Source of the DNA: JABDBE01 sp963832245
Lineage (GTDB): Bacteria > Acidobacteriota > Terriglobia > Terriglobales > Acidobacteriaceae
Length of the DNA stretch: 64,000 bases
NCBI GenBank assembly: GCA_963832245.1
Contig: CAWHTG010000004.1
Location: forward strand, 2,356,001-2,420,000
Direction of reading: 5' to 3'
Below the pieces are notes generated by a model. It saw nothing but the letters and a program-made list of their open reading frames with translations. It was not told where the DNA came from and made no database searches. The translations under genes and the position numbers were made by a program. How positions within the stretch are numbered: position 1 is the stretch's first letter; each line of letters opens with the position of its first letter. Below are positions 35,949 to 43,314 of the stretch, in pieces.

Positions 35949-36661
35949 CGCCGGCAACATGAGGATGGCTGCGGGCTCCTTGTGCTCTCCCCGCGGGTCA
36001 TCCATGTCCTTCGACCGGCTTATTCGCAGACTGCACCTATTTTGGTGCAGAATTTCTCTCAGAAACAACACTCGATTCCGCCCAAAATCTAGAAAACAAA
36101 GGATCGGGAAAAATCTTGCCTTGTAGATCTATGGTTCTTAAGGTAGTTACAGGCAAAATATTATAAACGTTGGGGTTAGCGCGTCTTTCCCAGGGCGATC
36201 TGTCGGGCCGGTTGCGCCTACGCTCTCGACGACAGCAAAGCGCCGGACGAAGGTTTTCGCCTTCGTCTGGTTGGTCGGACTCAGCAGCTGACGTATGTCG
36301 TGAACACAATGGCCAAGAGCTGCGCCCTTGTCAGGTTGTCAAAGAACGCGGTTATCTTATAGATAATCTATGTTGTTCTATAATATCTCATGCGAGGGAA
36401 TGAGATCAAGGGGAAAGTGGATGGGCCCTGAAGACGGTTCCCGAATTGGGAAATGTAAAGGGCGCGAACTGTGTGGGCCTGATGGCGCAAGACGACCTAC
36501 GGCTGTGACATCTAGGGCTGTCTCCCTCGGAATGTGACGAAGCCCAGGTTAGCGCCCGAAGAACGGGTGTTACGAGCCTGAATATACAAGGAACGGGCGC
36601 GCACCTCGGGCACCGGGCTGCAGTAGGTTTTCGGAACGTCCATTCCGGCGGTTGTGAGCGA
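35949..36661. other. 713-base region without a clear gene
   Basis: Contains a hairpin near 36236-36263 (GGACGAAGG with CCTTCGTC, loop TTTTCG) that may be a remnant terminator, an AT-rich stretch at about 36350-36390 with a TATAAT hexamer that might be a promoter, and the left copy of a duplicated repeat at 36542-36620. No coding frame with a ribosome site was found. Confidence 0.55.
36542..36620. repeat. left copy of a repeat flanking the HEPN-like gene
   Basis: Shares the blocks CCCAGGTTAGCG...AGAACGG and ACCT-GGGCACCGGGC with 37241-37287 on the other side of the 36662-37126 gene. This copy is longer, with about 30 extra bases between the blocks. Confidence 0.7.
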
Positions 36662-37126
36662 TTACTCGAGCGGCAAGTGGCGGGTCGGCAGCGCGTCTAG
36701 AGAAATGGAATCTAGATCTGTACCAGAAAGCAGCGAGACAGCCTTGTAGGCCTCGATCAGCAGTTCATGAATTGACTGGAGATCCTCCAACATGAAATCC
36801 CTGCCTTCATCCGTGTTTCTCCGGAAATTGTGCTGCCGATAGAACGAGTGGAAGAGGCGGTTGCGCTCGTCAAGCGCTTTTGAGAGAAGGGGCTCTAGCT
36901 CATTAAGAGCTCTGTTCTTGGTCTTCAGGCGCTGAAGGAGCTTGCCGAGAGTGTGGGAGTTTATTGCGTCGAGAAGCTCTGCGGCACGTATGGGATTTGG
37001 TCTCTCCAATAAGCCCTCGTCAATTGCATCAATAGCAAAGAGCAGCGTCCCCAATTCTGTTTCAAGAAGCTGGGCCGCTTCAGCCGCGAAGCCGAACGTT
37101 CTATAGACATCGTCTAGTGTAGGCAC
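36662..37126 (-). CDS. HEPN-like hypothetical protein
   Basis: A 154-residue, largely alpha-helical protein. The segment ALDERNRLFHSFY carries R-N-x3-H, the Rx4H form of the HEPN ribonuclease motif with a polar residue after Arg. Helices before and after it fit the HEPN four-helix bundle. HEPN proteins act as RNases in toxin-antitoxin or defence systems or as helper domains. No paired nucleotidyltransferase antitoxin (MNT) gene adjoins it. Two related intergenic repeats flank the gene, so it may be a small cassette. The fold call is inference from one motif and helicity. Confidence 0.62.
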   Translation of the reverse strand: MPTLDDVYRTFGFAAEAAQLLETELGTLLFAIDAIDEGLLERPNPIRAAELLDAINSHTLGKLLQRLKTKNRALNELEPLLSKALDERNRLFHSFYRQHNFRRNTDEGRDFMLEDLQSIHELLIEAYKAVSLLSGTDLDSISLDALPTRHLPLE

Positions 37127-37240
37127 GTTAACTCCTCCGATCCTCCGGCTCGGTGCTCCAGGCTCATGCCCGGTTGTTGGGCGTTAATCTGGGTGGAAAA
37201 GTCCGAATATCGACGCGCGGTTAGCCCGAATCCACTCTGT

Positions 37241-37287
37241 GCCCAGGTTAGCGTCCAGAGAACGGACGCAAACCTGGGGCACCGGGC
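37241..37287. repeat. right copy of a repeat flanking the HEPN-like gene
   Basis: Shares CCCAGGTTAGCG, AGAACGG and ACCTGGGGCACCGGGC-like blocks with 36542-36620. It lies just before the next gene's stop codon. The two copies have the same orientation, as expected of a flanking direct repeat. Confidence 0.7.
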
Positions 37288-37293
37288 CATATC

Positions 37294-38004
37294 CTACTCC
37301 CAGGGCTCGTCGGCGCACTTGTACCCTTTCTGCAGACCACCTCGAAGGATCATCGCGGCACTGACGTAATAGTCTTGATCTCCTTTTTCGGCTACGCCCT
37401 TGAGCATGATCTCAAGCTGATCTTGAAGGTCGGCCTTCTCGGCTTTGCTGATCAGCAGGTGACTAGTATGGCCTTGAGAATCCGCCTTCATGTCAATCAG
37501 AGACATGAACACCAACGCCGCAGCGTCAAACAACGCTTTTCGGGCTTCGTCCAACTCAGCGCGGATCTCTGGCATCTTAGCCGCCAACGCCTGATAGTCC
37601 ACGCCTTCCTTCGGTCCGGCCATAAACTTGCCGCTGATGTTGATCAGCTTCTGATGCAGGTCGATCTGCTGTTGGTAGGAGCCGATTAGACTAGGGATTA
37701 ACGTGTCAAATGGGTCCTTTAAGCGCATGCTCCTAAGCATAGCGATCTGAGAACGCAGCTCTAGCTGCGTGGACTTACTGAAGTAGATGCCGGCTGAGAA
37801 CTGTTCATTCGGCGTCTTGGCCTCACTGAGTTCCTTCTCGCCATTTGCCTTTCGGCTCTCGTCTTCGATGAGCTCGCGCACGAATTCCTTCACGAAACGG
37901 AGGTGCGGTGTTTCTGGTTTCGGTGTAGCAGCATGTGTAGGTTTGGTCTGCCCTACGGCCGTCACCACTAAAAGTAGGAAAATTGTTATCAATCTCTTGT
38001 TCAC
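37294..38004 (-). CDS. secreted hypothetical protein
   Basis: A 236-residue protein. The GTG at 38004 is preceded by AGGAG at five bases and begins a signal peptide (NKRLITIFLLLVVTAVGQTKP). A longer frame upstream overlaps a repeat and is unlikely. The mature part is helical and rich in charged residues, with no recognisable domain; the end (AAMILRGGLQKGYKCADEPWE) has a single Cys. Its place after the HEPN-like gene and before another secreted unknown suggests an accessory stretch. Confidence 0.68.
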   Translation of the reverse strand: MNKRLITIFLLLVVTAVGQTKPTHAATPKPETPHLRFVKEFVRELIEDESRKANGEKELSEAKTPNEQFSAGIYFSKSTQLELRSQIAMLRSMRLKDPFDTLIPSLIGSYQQQIDLHQKLINISGKFMAGPKEGVDYQALAAKMPEIRAELDEARKALFDAAALVFMSLIDMKADSQGHTSHLLISKAEKADLQDQLEIMLKGVAEKGDQDYYVSAAMILRGGLQKGYKCADEPWE

Positions 38005-38080
38005 TGATCTCCTAATATGGGGGAAGGAGCTGGGACGGGCCCGCCGTCTAATTGTAAACTCGTCCCCTTCGCCTGGGGGA

Positions 38081-38204
38081 CGGCCCACCTTTACGTTCCT
38101 TGTAAAAGTGAGAACGATGAGGTCGGCGGTCACGGGTGGAAAATCGGGACGCAGGCTGCATTAGTCTCCGCCTTTGCAAAAGCCGCAAAGGTAGGCCAGC
38201 CGCC
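38081..38204. repeat. dispersed intergenic repeat R1, copy 1
   Basis: About 124 bases closely matching 40814-40936 in the same orientation; the shared core contains GTCACGGGTGGAAAATCGGG and TTTGCAAAA. It is noncoding and lies in the 313-base gap between two hypothetical genes. Confidence 0.85.
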
Positions 38205-38317
38205 ACGAGGCACCCCGAGCCGCCCGCCCGCTCTCCGGCATGGGCTGATTGCACATCTGGGTACAGGTAAACGACCGTATCCAGGACCTCCTCTGGGATC
38301 GCAGGCATAAAATCCTC

Positions 38318-38905
38318 CTACTGTGGCGGAGCCGATTTCCCCAAGTTGTTTTCGTGTAACCACTTTGCTCCCGCGTCGATAAGGTTGGGGATGGGATGCT
38401 TGCCCTTGCCATACCCGATGCCATACATGGTGTTGTAGAGGCCCTTCTGATCTAGAGTTCGCAGTATTTTATAGGAACCGTCTGGCTGCGCGCTTTCGAT
38501 GTCGAGGATGAAGACCGAATAATCTACCGAGTAGGGAACGGCGGTGGTCGAGGAACTAGATGCAGCAGCGGCAGCTGAGTTGCCGTTAGCATCGGTCGCT
38601 GCAGCGGTTGACGTGGAATTGTCCGTGTAGACTCGGGTCCCGTGGTATACAGCAGGCGTGGTGTGAATGAAGAAGACTAAGTCCCCTTTCTTGTCCCCCG
38701 CGTAGCACACGTCCCCATACTTACTCAGCTTCTTCTCCACGTCTTTTACGCTCTTCGCAGGAATGCCGATGTTCGTATTGTTCAGACGATCAAGATAGAC
38801 CACTGCGAACGTCAGCTTGCAATCCTGGACTGGCTTCTCATGACAAAGCCCCACAGTGGACGCAATGGAGACAGCAAATATCGATAACATCAGCCTGGAT
38901 CTCAT
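38318..38905 (-). CDS. secreted hypothetical protein
   Basis: A 195-residue protein starting at the ATG at 38905, with signal peptide MRSRLMLSIFAVSIASTVGLC. The mature region has KLTFAVVYLDRLNNTNIGIPAKSV, an Ala/Ser/Thr-rich low-complexity linker (about 100-120) and a C-terminal YGIGYGKGKHPIPNLIDAGAKWLH segment. No known domain seen. Alternative longer starts exist in frame but lack signal-peptide logic. Confidence 0.68.
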   Translation of the reverse strand: MRSRLMLSIFAVSIASTVGLCHEKPVQDCKLTFAVVYLDRLNNTNIGIPAKSVKDVEKKLSKYGDVCYAGDKKGDLVFFIHTTPAVYHGTRVYTDNSTSTAAATDANGNSAAAAASSSSTTAVPYSVDYSVFILDIESAQPDGSYKILRTLDQKGLYNTMYGIGYGKGKHPIPNLIDAGAKWLHENNLGKSAPPQ

Positions 38906-39053
38906 GGCGAGGATTTTGCGTCCTTTGCCAGCCTGCATGCAATGGCACCTTCGACCCATCTTCAGCATTTCTCCAATCGCTGATCTCGGTGGAGAATATA
39001 AGACGAAAGTAGGCCAGCCACGGTGACAAGCTCAAAGGGGAAGGTCAAAATCC

Positions 39054-39124
39054 CCACCCTAACGTCGCAAAACAAGAGTGAGGATGGGATCGGACTATTT
39101 GCGCGACGTTAGGATGGGGCACCC
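39054..39124. repeat. intergenic repeat module A, copy 1
   Basis: 71 bases matching 41095-41165 in the same orientation. The ends are complementary (CCCTAACGTCGC against GCGACGTTAGGATGGG), so a transcript could fold into a long hairpin. Here module A precedes module B. Confidence 0.88.
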
Positions 39125-39125
39125 T

Positions 39126-39259
39126 GCCCGATGCGCACATTAAACAGCAGGTCCCTCTACTCCACAGATCATCGCTTTGCGATGATCTGTTCCGGTCGGG
39201 ATGACAGAGTTGGGGAGATCGGAACATTCCCGGCACAAGCCAAAGCCGGGCTTGAGTGG
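39126..39259. repeat. intergenic repeat module B, copy 1
   Basis: About 134 bases matching 40939-41066. It contains the perfect hairpin ATCATCGC-TTT-GCGATGAT and ends with GGGCTTGAGTGG. In the second occurrence B precedes A. Confidence 0.88.
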
Positions 39260-39336
39260 TCCACCCGCCTGTTGAATGTCGCTCTCCACGACTAAAATGT
39301 CGTTCCGACATAAGGGCCGGGCCGATCCCGCCGAAC

Positions 39337-39516
39337 TTACTTTCCGACCACTTTTTCGATCTGCCCAACCTTTTTCTCAATCACGCCTTTGTTGTGTTCG
39401 GCTTTGCCTTCGGCTTCTAAGTCAGGATTGTTCATGGCTTGGCCTGTTTTCTCTTTGACTTTGCCTTTCACTTCATGAAAATTGCCTTTGATCTCATCCC
39501 TCGTACTCGGGTTCAT
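39337..39516 (-). CDS. CsbD-family stress protein
   Basis: A 59-residue hydrophilic protein. The ATG at 39516 has AAGGAG eight bases upstream. The sequence reads DEIKGNFHEVKGKVKEKTG, then EGKAEHNKGVIEKKVGQ and ends EKVVGK, the classic CsbD pattern of repeated GK..KG helices. CsbD-like proteins accumulate under general stress; a molecular activity is not established. Transcribed after a pair of paralogous genes on the same strand, possibly as one stress unit. Confidence 0.9.
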   Translation of the reverse strand: MNPSTRDEIKGNFHEVKGKVKEKTGQAMNNPDLEAEGKAEHNKGVIEKKVGQIEKVVGK

Positions 39517-39607
39517 GTGGTTTCTCCTTGTCGTTCAATAATATTAGGTCCGGGCATCCTCATATCGAGGTCATCTTCCTGTTCCTATATCCGAAGCGTG
39601 TTCGTCC

Positions 39608-40021
39608 TTACAGTTTCAACAGTCTGTCAAAAAAGGAACGATAACGCTGTAGGGCAACCCGGAGGTCCTCAGTGGACACGTTGTCACCGCTGTCCCACTG
39701 CTTCTCCAAGCCCGATCGCTCGTTGGCGAAACCTTCCTCCAGTCGTTGCATCACCGCAACTACCAGCTTGTCTGCGCCTTCGACCGTGCGGCGCGGCTCG
39801 TCGACGAATCCGGTCTGTAGCTTGCTCCACTGCGATCGGAAATCTACCATTTCCGGTTCAGAAAACAACGGCATCGACTCGGGGACTGCAGCGGCTCCAT
39901 CCACAGGTTTCGACTGCTGGCCTTTTATCAGCTTGGGTCCTTCGGGCTGCTTTGCCGGAATGTCGTCGCTCGCCAATTCGGAGCTCGGAAGCTCCTCCTC
40001 TATTTTCTTAAGTTCAGCCAT
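39608..40021 (-). CDS. hypothetical protein, paralog of the next gene upstream
   Basis: A 137-residue soluble protein. Residues 55-137 (FRSQWSKLQTGFVDEPRRTVEGADKLVVAVMQRLEEGF, then STEDLRVALQRYRSFFDRLL) align by eye with the C-terminal part of the neighbour at 40021-40599. It lacks the neighbour's membrane anchor. The start overlaps the neighbour's stop by one base, so the pair is cotranslated. Probably a cytoplasmic partner or soluble copy. No known activity. Confidence 0.72.
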   Translation of the reverse strand: MAELKKIEEELPSSELASDDIPAKQPEGPKLIKGQQSKPVDGAAAVPESMPLFSEPEMVDFRSQWSKLQTGFVDEPRRTVEGADKLVVAVMQRLEEGFANERSGLEKQWDSGDNVSTEDLRVALQRYRSFFDRLLKL

Positions 40022-40599
40022 TACGCCGCCTCTTTCTTTTCAACAGTCGCTGGCACATGCACCAGTTCCTCAAAGAGAGACCGGTAGTGAATCATCGCTG
40101 TTCTCAGATCTTCCGTGGTTGCGGAGTCTTTCCCAACCTGTAAGGCAATGCCGTGCGCAGACCGGTAGTTCTCCACCACTCGTGGATGGTCGACAGAAAT
40201 GTCCGCGGCACGCTGATCGAAATCGGACACAGGATAGCCACGAGTTTTCATTAAAGAGGACACCAGGTCATCGGCTTCTGTGACTGCCCCCTTCGGGGAA
40301 TCGACAAAACGAGACTGCAGGGACTCCCACTGCTTCGAAAAACGTTCGTGTTCCATCGGGTCAAGATCGCGAATGTTGAGCTTTTCAACCCGCTTCTCGC
40401 GATCGGCTAATTTCGCTTCTGCTTTTCTTTCTGACCCATGGTCCCGCACCGCCCGCTCGTACTCGGGCCCAAACCTTTGCCGCAGGTCGGCAGTCGTACT
40501 CCTGCGTTTTCGCATGTACAGCCAAGCTAGCAGCGCAATGATCAGAATCACCACGGCGGCAAGCACAATCAACTTCGGGTCCAGCAGACTTAGATTCAT
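40021..40599 (-). CDS. membrane-anchored hypothetical protein
   Basis: A 192-residue protein with one N-terminal transmembrane helix (LIVLAAVVILIIALLAWLYM) followed by basic residues, so the bulk faces the cytoplasm. The ATG at 40599 has GGGAGG upstream. C-terminal features are FSKQWESLQSRFVDSPKGAVTEADDLVSSLM and TTEDLRTAMIHYRSLFEELV, shared with the overlapping downstream gene. Together with the nearby CsbD gene this looks like a stress-response cluster; that is context inference. Confidence 0.75.
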   Translation of the reverse strand: MNLSLLDPKLIVLAAVVILIIALLAWLYMRKRRSTTADLRQRFGPEYERAVRDHGSERKAEAKLADREKRVEKLNIRDLDPMEHERFSKQWESLQSRFVDSPKGAVTEADDLVSSLMKTRGYPVSDFDQRAADISVDHPRVVENYRSAHGIALQVGKDSATTEDLRTAMIHYRSLFEELVHVPATVEKKEAA

Positions 40600-40813
40600 C
40601 AACCCTCCCTGCATCAGAAATGTCAAAAAACAAACAAGTTTCTTCACGAGGTTCCATCCACCGTCAGAACCTTGTGAATGGTCAGTATCGAACTTCAGGC
40701 CTCGAAAAACTGGTCAGAATTGATCGTCTTGCAAATCAGTCCGGTGGCCATCGAACCGAAAGGCATTGCGGAGTGCAGAGAAAGGAACATTTGTGTACTC
40801 CCGGCCCGGGGCT

Positions 40814-40936
40814 GGGCCGCCTTTACGCTTCTTGTAAAGGTGGGAACGATGAGGTCGGGGGTCACGGGTGGAAAATCGGGACGCGGGCTGCTTTAGTCCC
40901 AGTGTTTGCAAAACCTGCAAAGGTGGGCCAGCCGCC
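40814..40936. repeat. dispersed intergenic repeat R1, copy 2
   Basis: Matches 38081-38204 in the same orientation. It lies immediately before module B copy 2, giving the order R1-B-A in a 604-base gap that contains no gene. Confidence 0.85.
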
Positions 40937-40938
40937 GT

Positions 40939-41066
40939 CCGATGCGCACATTGAACAGCAGGTCCCTCCACTCCACAGATCATCGCTTTGCGATGATCTC
41001 TTCCGGTCGGGATGACAGAGTTGGAGGTCTGAACATCCCCAGTCAAGCCAAACCGGGCTTGAGTGG
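40939..41066. repeat. intergenic repeat module B, copy 2
   Basis: Matches 39126-39259 with the same hairpin ATCATCGC-TTT-GCGATGAT. About 28 bases separate it from module A copy 2. Confidence 0.88.
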
Positions 41067-41094
41067 AACAGCCGTCGGTCGAAAGTCAAAACCG

Positions 41095-41165
41095 CCACCC
41101 TAACGTCGCAGAACAAGAGTGAGGATGGGATCGGACTATTTCCGCGACGTTAGGATGGGGCACCC
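41095..41165. repeat. intergenic repeat module A, copy 2
   Basis: Matches 39054-39124 and is equally 71 bases long. It ends close to the 3' end of ribBA on the opposite strand. Confidence 0.88.
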
Positions 41166-41203
41166 GCATCAGGCACCCGGCCTCGGAATGTTCTTATTGC
41201 CGC

Positions 41204-42367
41204 TTAAGAATGAGTTTTGACTTTCTCTAGCGGCACCGGCACCTGCTCGACGATCTCGATGTCGAATCCTTCGAGTGCGGGCACTTTTCGGGGATGGTTG
41301 GTCAGCAGGCGGATTCGCCGCAGATTCAAATCGGAGAGGATTTGCGCTCCGATGCCGATCTCGCGCTGGGTCTTGCGCTCGCTCTCCGGTAGAGAGGGGA
41401 GACGCTTGTCGCGATGGAAGGTGAGCATCCTTCGCTCTCCGATGCTCTCGACGGAGAAACCCTTCGAAGTTTGATGCAGGTAGATGAGCGCGCCGCGGCC
41501 TTCGCGGGCGATGGCCTGCATTGAGCCTTCCATGGTGGCGTGACAATCGCAAGCCGTCGATCCGAAGACGTCGCCCATAACGCAATGGGAGTGCATGCGG
41601 ACCAGCACCGGCTCGCTAGTTTCAATGTCGCCGCGTACTAATGCAACGTGCGATTCGCCGCCGTGCACTTCGCTCTCATAGGCGATCAGGCGGAACTCTC
41701 CGTGACGCGTACCAATCAACGCTTCGCCCACCCGGTGCACATAGCGCTCGTGCTGCATGCGGTAGCGAATGAGTTCGGCGACGGTCAGCATCTTCATGCC
41801 GTGGGTTTTGCAGAACTCAATGAGGTCAGGAACCCGCGCCATGGTTCCGTCATCGCGCATGATCTCGCAGATCACTCCTGCGGGAATCAGTCCTGCCATG
41901 CGCGCAAGATCGACCGAGGCTTCGGTTTGTCCGGCGCGCACCAAGACGCCGCCTTTGCGGGCCTGCAGCGGGAACACGTGGCCCGGACGGGCCAGATCCG
42001 AAGGACGCGTGGCGGGATCGATTGCAACCTGGATTGTGCGGGCTCGATCGTAGGCTGAAATTCCGGTGGTCACGCCCTCGCGGGCATCAATCGCCTCGCA
42101 AAATGCGGTGCCGTAGTTCGACGTGTTCTCGGCAGTCATGGGGCCGATACGCAGGTGGTCCAGCCGCTCGTCGGTCATGGCAAGGCAAACCAACCCGCGC
42201 CCATACTTAGCCATGAAATTGATCGCCTCGGGAGTAACTTTCTCGGCGGCGAGCGTCAGATCGCCTTCGTTCTCGCGATCTTCGTCGTCCACCACTACGA
42301 CCATGCGGCCGGAGCGAATCTCCTCGATGGCGGTGGGAACATCCGTAAATGCGGATTGCGACGTCAT
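41204..42367 (-). CDS. ribBA: RibBA: DHBP synthase with a degenerate GTP cyclohydrolase II half
   Basis: A 387-residue fusion for riboflavin synthesis. Residues 1-200 are DHBP synthase (VVVVDDEDRENEGDLTLAAE, TAFCEAIDAREGVTTGISAYDRARTI, RPGHVFPLQARKGGV), apparently intact. The GCH II half keeps the zinc Cys (HSHCVMGDVFGSTACDCH) and RLLTNHPRK. The segment that normally reads RQEGRGIGL is replaced by HQTSKGFSVESI, and the DxRDYGIG site reads TQREIGIG, so the catalytic Asp is lost. The first activity is likely, the second doubtful. The ATG at 42367 was chosen by homology; no FMN riboswitch is seen. Confidence 0.9.
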   Translation of the reverse strand: MTSQSAFTDVPTAIEEIRSGRMVVVVDDEDRENEGDLTLAAEKVTPEAINFMAKYGRGLVCLAMTDERLDHLRIGPMTAENTSNYGTAFCEAIDAREGVTTGISAYDRARTIQVAIDPATRPSDLARPGHVFPLQARKGGVLVRAGQTEASVDLARMAGLIPAGVICEIMRDDGTMARVPDLIEFCKTHGMKMLTVAELIRYRMQHERYVHRVGEALIGTRHGEFRLIAYESEVHGGESHVALVRGDIETSEPVLVRMHSHCVMGDVFGSTACDCHATMEGSMQAIAREGRGALIYLHQTSKGFSVESIGERRMLTFHRDKRLPSLPESERKTQREIGIGAQILSDLNLRRIRLLTNHPRKVPALEGFDIEIVEQVPVPLEKVKTHS

Positions 42368-42450
42368 TACAGTGCGATTGTAGCAAACACGCTTCTGATG
42401 ATTTGTAAGAGAATTGTCCAGCGCAACGATCCCGCTTCTGCGTCGTAGTA

Positions 42451-42486
42451 GGCAAAAAGGAAAAGGGCCGCCACTGCGGGCGGCCC
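42451..42486 (-). terminator. Rho-independent terminator
   Basis: On the minus strand GGGCCGCC-CGCAGT-GGCGGCCC is followed by TTTTCCTTTTTGCC. The eight-bp GC stem and T-rich tail sit 26 bases after the stop of the 75-residue gene and before ribBA, so ribBA is probably transcribed separately. Confidence 0.85.
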
Positions 42487-42512
42487 TCAACGTGCCTGCT
42501 CATCCTGTTGGT

Positions 42513-42740
42513 TTAAAGGGTGGATTCGATCTCAAACCCCCAAGCCTCAAGCAGGGGCTCAGGAATATACTTGGAATTCTTGTTGCGCCGAGCCCACTCT
42601 CGCAGCCGGGTTGACCGCAAGTACTGGTCCGGCGAGAGTTTGTACTCGCGGACTACTTGTTCGAATTCGGTGATTGTTGGGGTTATGGGACCAATGGGTT
42701 CCGGTTTGCCCCAGTTAGGATTTCCTCGCCGTTTAGCCAT
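42513..42740 (-). CDS. small hypothetical protein
   Basis: A 75-residue, strongly charged protein. It starts AKRRGNPNWGKPEPI, has REYKLSPDQYLRSTRLREWARRN (predicted helix) and ends WGFEIESTL. Followed by a strong terminator, which supports its being expressed. Basic N terminus and lack of signal peptide suggest a cytoplasmic, possibly nucleic-acid-binding protein. Family not recognised. Confidence 0.72.
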   Translation of the reverse strand: MAKRRGNPNWGKPEPIGPITPTITEFEQVVREYKLSPDQYLRSTRLREWARRNKNSKYIPEPLLEAWGFEIESTL

Positions 42741-43127
42741 AAATATGATGCCTCGCCTGTGAGATAAAACTACACTGGTAGAAAGTTTGATTCATTCCGC
42801 GCATGGCAGGATTCATCCCTGCGTTGGCCAGTAAAGAGGATGCAGGACCTGACTGGTGGCCCCTGGCTAACCGGAAGGCTCTGATTCTACGTGTGTTTGG
42901 CGCAAAAGTCAACAGAAATCGCAGCCCCAAGTTTAATGATATTAATGTAAGTTGATGACAGGAAAGGCGTTCACGGCTCAAAAGTACGGTTTTCGCCAGA
43001 ACCCTACCGAAACGCATCCTTCGCGGAGACACCTTCCCCGCCCCGATTACTGCCGTAACCAGCTTCCAATCCACGTTCATTGACCATCAAAGCGCGCCCA
43101 CCTACATTGCATTAAGGAGGCAGTCTT
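42741..43127. other. 387-base gap without a gene
   Basis: Divergent region between the small minus-strand gene and the plus-strand REC-PilZ unit. A frame covering much of it on the minus strand has no ribosome site and no family-like segment. An AT-rich stretch at about 42930-42960 may hold promoter elements, but no confident boxes were found. Confidence 0.5.
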
Positions 43128-43289
43128 GTGAAGGATATCTATGAAGTACTCCGAAAGAAGCAAGCTGAACAGGCTCAACTGGGCAAGCAGATCGAAGCAT
43201 TGCAGACCGCGGCCGAGCAGCTTCGCAGTGTAGCCCATCTACTCAACGAAGATGAAGCCCATGGGGAAGGCGCCGCCATCGGCGGCTAG
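43128..43289 (+). CDS. small coiled-coil protein upstream of the REC-PilZ gene
   Basis: A 53-residue ORF starting at GTG, with AAGGAGG eight bases upstream. The sequence KDIYEVLRKKQAEQAQLGKQ and EALQTAAEQLRSVAHLL show heptad-like spacing of Leu and Ala, indicating a short coiled coil; the tail is Gly-rich. It ends 25 bases before the REC-PilZ start on the same strand, so the two are probably cotranscribed and may interact. Confidence 0.75.
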   Translation: MKDIYEVLRKKQAEQAQLGKQIEALQTAAEQLRSVAHLLNEDEAHGEGAAIGG

Positions 43290-43314
43290 AGCTATTTGAC
43301 GGAGTCCGGCTGCG

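Noticed and set aside
42733..43080. 115-codon minus-strand frame upstream of the 75-residue gene
   Set aside because: Overlaps the real gene start, has no ribosome site and shows no protein-like pattern.
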